Source: Desulfobacterales bacterium (GTDB taxonomy: Bacteria > Desulfobacterota > Desulfobacteria > Desulfobacterales > JAUWMJ01). From it: 7,220 bases of DNA. The notes under the pieces were generated by a model. That model was not told the DNA's origin, did not search any database, and was given only the letters and a program-made list of their open reading frames with translations. A program made the translations under genes and the position numbers. Location of the stretch: contig JAUWMJ010000155.1 of the NCBI GenBank assembly GCA_030613225.1, positions 1-7,220 of the forward strand, read 5' to 3'. This document shows positions 6,368 through 7,220 of this stretch, one piece after another (position 1 is the stretch's first letter; the number at the start of each line of letters is the position of its first letter).

Positions 6368-6597
6368 CACAATCCCTCGCGATGCTGTGGTGGCGTATCT
6401 TGGCGGCCTTCAGCAAAAAAATCGTCAGGAAGGTTGGATAATAGCTCAAAAGCCCGAGCCAATCCTTTGGCCGATTCCCGAAGCACAATTTCGTCACCAC
6501 GGCGGAAAATTTCAAGCACCTTGCTCTTGACGGCGAATTCCTTTGGCAACCTGACCGCCTGACTATTTCCTGATTTAAAAACTCGAGTTGTCGTCAC
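6367..6597 (-). CDS. vapB: VapB antitoxin, AbrB/MazE-like DNA-binding protein
   Basis: This 76-residue protein begins MTTTRVFKSGNSQAVRLPKE, the swapped-hairpin AbrB/VapB DNA-binding fold. The C-terminal part has the toxin-binding pattern DDFFAEGR followed by QDTPPQHRE, typical of VapB. It would neutralise VapC and, with it, repress its own promoter. I place the start at GTG 6597 because AAGGAGG at 6603-6609 sits 5 bases before it. An in-frame ATG at 6620 would add eight residues that are encoded by this ribosome-site sequence, and the open frame extends further to 6708 across the promoter, which is not credible. The stop overlaps the vapC start by one base, so translation is coupled. No defect is visible. 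Confidence 0.9.
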   Translation of the reverse strand: MTTTRVFKSGNSQAVRLPKEFAVKSKVLEIFRRGDEIVLRESAKGLARAFELLSNLPDDFFAEGRQDTPPQHREGL

Positions 6598-6666
6598 AAC
6601 AGCCTCCTTTTTTTGGGGCATGAGTTTATCCCCTATTACGAAATCGTATAAGACGTTTCTTTTTCT

Positions 6667-6688
6667 GTATACACACTTAAGTATATAC
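6667..6688. promoter_or_regulatory. Operator-like imperfect palindrome over the vapBC -10 box
   Basis: Centred on the perfect 8-base palindrome ACTTAAGT, the sequence is bounded by GTATAC on one side and GTATATAC on the other. It overlaps the -10 box of the vapBC promoter. VapB-type antitoxins are known to bind such palindromes to repress their own operon; its use here is inferred from position. Confidence 0.4.
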
Positions 6689-6708
6689 TTATTGAAAAAT
6701 GCTGTCAA
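6680..6708 (-). promoter_or_regulatory. Strong sigma-70 promoter for vapBC
   Basis: On the minus strand TTGACA (6708-6703) is followed after exactly 17 bases by TATACT (6685-6680). This is a full consensus -35 and a 5 of 6 match for the -10. Transcription would start near 6673 and give a leader of about 75 bases before the vapB GTG at 6597. It is the best promoter in the window. Confidence 0.75.
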
Positions 6709-7025
6709 TTTATTTCTATAATTAAAATCGAGGATTTCGGTAACTGGTGATTTAATTGAGAGATTACCAACTATCGCCGAACTTGTGATATCACCTTATC
6801 CGACGATATCACAACAGTTTTTGGGCTTTTAAAAACTTTCATTTGTTGGAGATATTAATTATATAACATTATCTTAGAAATTCGTTTCCACAATATCTAA
6901 AAGGTTCGTCGACTTTAAAACCGTGTTTGGCAATGGTGTTGATTAAACAGGCCATATAGAGTAAAAATAATGTCTACAGGTCGCAGTTTAAATCCTAAAG
7001 ACGCATTTCAGGAGAAACAATTTTC
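6709..7025. other. AT-rich gap between vapBC promoter and the FGE-family gene
   Basis: Apart from the inverted repeat at 6783-6814, no gene or RNA is seen. Weak promoter-like boxes facing the FGE-family gene are TTGATT (6939-6944) and TAAAAA (6962-6967) with 17 bases between them, each matching 4 of 6 consensus bases. GGTAA near 6739 and TTACC near 6765 form a minor inverted pair. Confidence 0.4.
6783..6814. repeat. Perfect 10-base inverted repeat containing palindromic GTGATATCAC
   Basis: TTGTGATATC (6783-6792) and GATATCACAA (6805-6814) are exact reverse complements with a 12-base loop. The left copy extends to GTGATATCAC (6785-6794), itself a perfect palindrome. The right half repeats GATATCAC (6805-6812). 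The stem is followed by CAGTTTTTGGGCTTTT. It may be an operator with two related half-sites or a rho-independent terminator on the plus strand, although no rightward gene ends near it. Confidence 0.5.
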
Positions 7026-7220
7026 ATGAATGATTCAGGGAAAATGCCGGATACAACAATCAACAGTATAGGTATGGAACTTGTTTTGATTCCGTCGGGT
7101 TCGTTCAGAATGGGCGGAGACAAAAAACTTGAACAAGCTGAGGATCATGAAACCCCACGACACTTGGTTAAAATCAGTAAAGCATTTTTTATGGGTAAAT
7201 ATGAGGTCACTCAAGCGCAG
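7026..7220 (+). CDS. Formylglycine-generating-enzyme (FGE-sulfatase/SUMF1) family protein, N-terminal part
   Basis: The 65 visible codons include GMELVLIPSGSFRMG (16-30), DHETPRHLVKISKAF (40-54) and MGKYEVTQAQ (56-65). This is the hallmark start of the FGE-sulfatase domain, whose members convert Cys to formylglycine in sulfatases or act as iron-dependent oxidases (EgtB, PvdO) or as lectin-like or scaffold domains. There is no signal peptide and only about 15 residues before the domain, so a cytoplasmic protein is likely. AGGAG at 7010-7014 is 11 bases before the ATG, a slightly long spacing; an in-frame TAA at 6996 closes the frame upstream. The gene runs off the right edge, so the catalytic Cys pair and any extra domains cannot be seen. 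Confidence 0.82.
   Translation, partial: MNDSGKMPDTTINSIGMELVLIPSGSFRMGGDKKLEQAEDHETPRHLVKISKAFFMGKYEVTQAQ

Noticed and set aside
6598..6708. Longer vapB reading frame starting at 6708
   Set aside because: The extra residues are encoded by the vapBC promoter and leader; the AAGGAGG before GTG 6597 fixes a later start.

Overview
The window looks like a chromosomal segment from a bacterium of the Desulfobacterota type (Desulfobacteraceae-like). This is an inference from the kind of lipid and acyl-CoA genes present, the mixed GC content, and palindromic intergenic repeats of a style I associate with that group. No rRNA, tRNA or CRISPR array is visible.

Left part (1-4650) is acyl-CoA metabolism in two divergent units. 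Leftward runs a tight operon: a 707-residue multifunctional enzyme (hydratase-2 hot-dog domain, then short-chain dehydrogenase, then SCP2 sterol-carrier domain) followed after 19 bases by the start of an HMG-CoA-synthase/thiolase-like gene that leaves the window. Rightward is a complete FadD-like acyl-CoA ligase. Together they could activate an acid to its CoA thioester, hydrate and oxidise the enoyl-CoA, and cleave or condense the product. This resembles a beta-oxidation module; the substrate cannot be told from sequence.

The about 700 bases between the two units hold an inverted array of a GGGTTCA heptad, a good candidate sigma-70 promoter, and a roughly 210-base non-coding element with hairpins and imperfect inverted ends, flanked by a 13-base exact direct repeat (a MITE-like insertion). 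The element lies between the candidate promoter and the ligase gene.

The middle (4651-5310) has no convincing gene. It holds a GC-rich inverted repeat of about 200 bases, then AT-rich DNA in which I see nothing definite.

The right part (5311-6708) holds two small toxin-antitoxin-like modules placed convergently. The first is a DUF4258-like gene with an in-frame TGA and no normal start, overlapping by four bases an intact DUF2283 gene. The second is a vapBC pair with a near-consensus promoter and an operator-like palindrome. Its VapC has Tyr where the third catalytic Asp of the PIN domain is expected. In both modules the toxin-like partner looks damaged and the other partner looks intact. A short protein-like open frame overlaps the vapC 3' end and may be a gene remnant.

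The far right (6709-7220) is AT-rich and holds a 10-base perfect inverted repeat, then the first 65 codons of a formylglycine-generating-enzyme (FGE-sulfatase) family protein running off the window.
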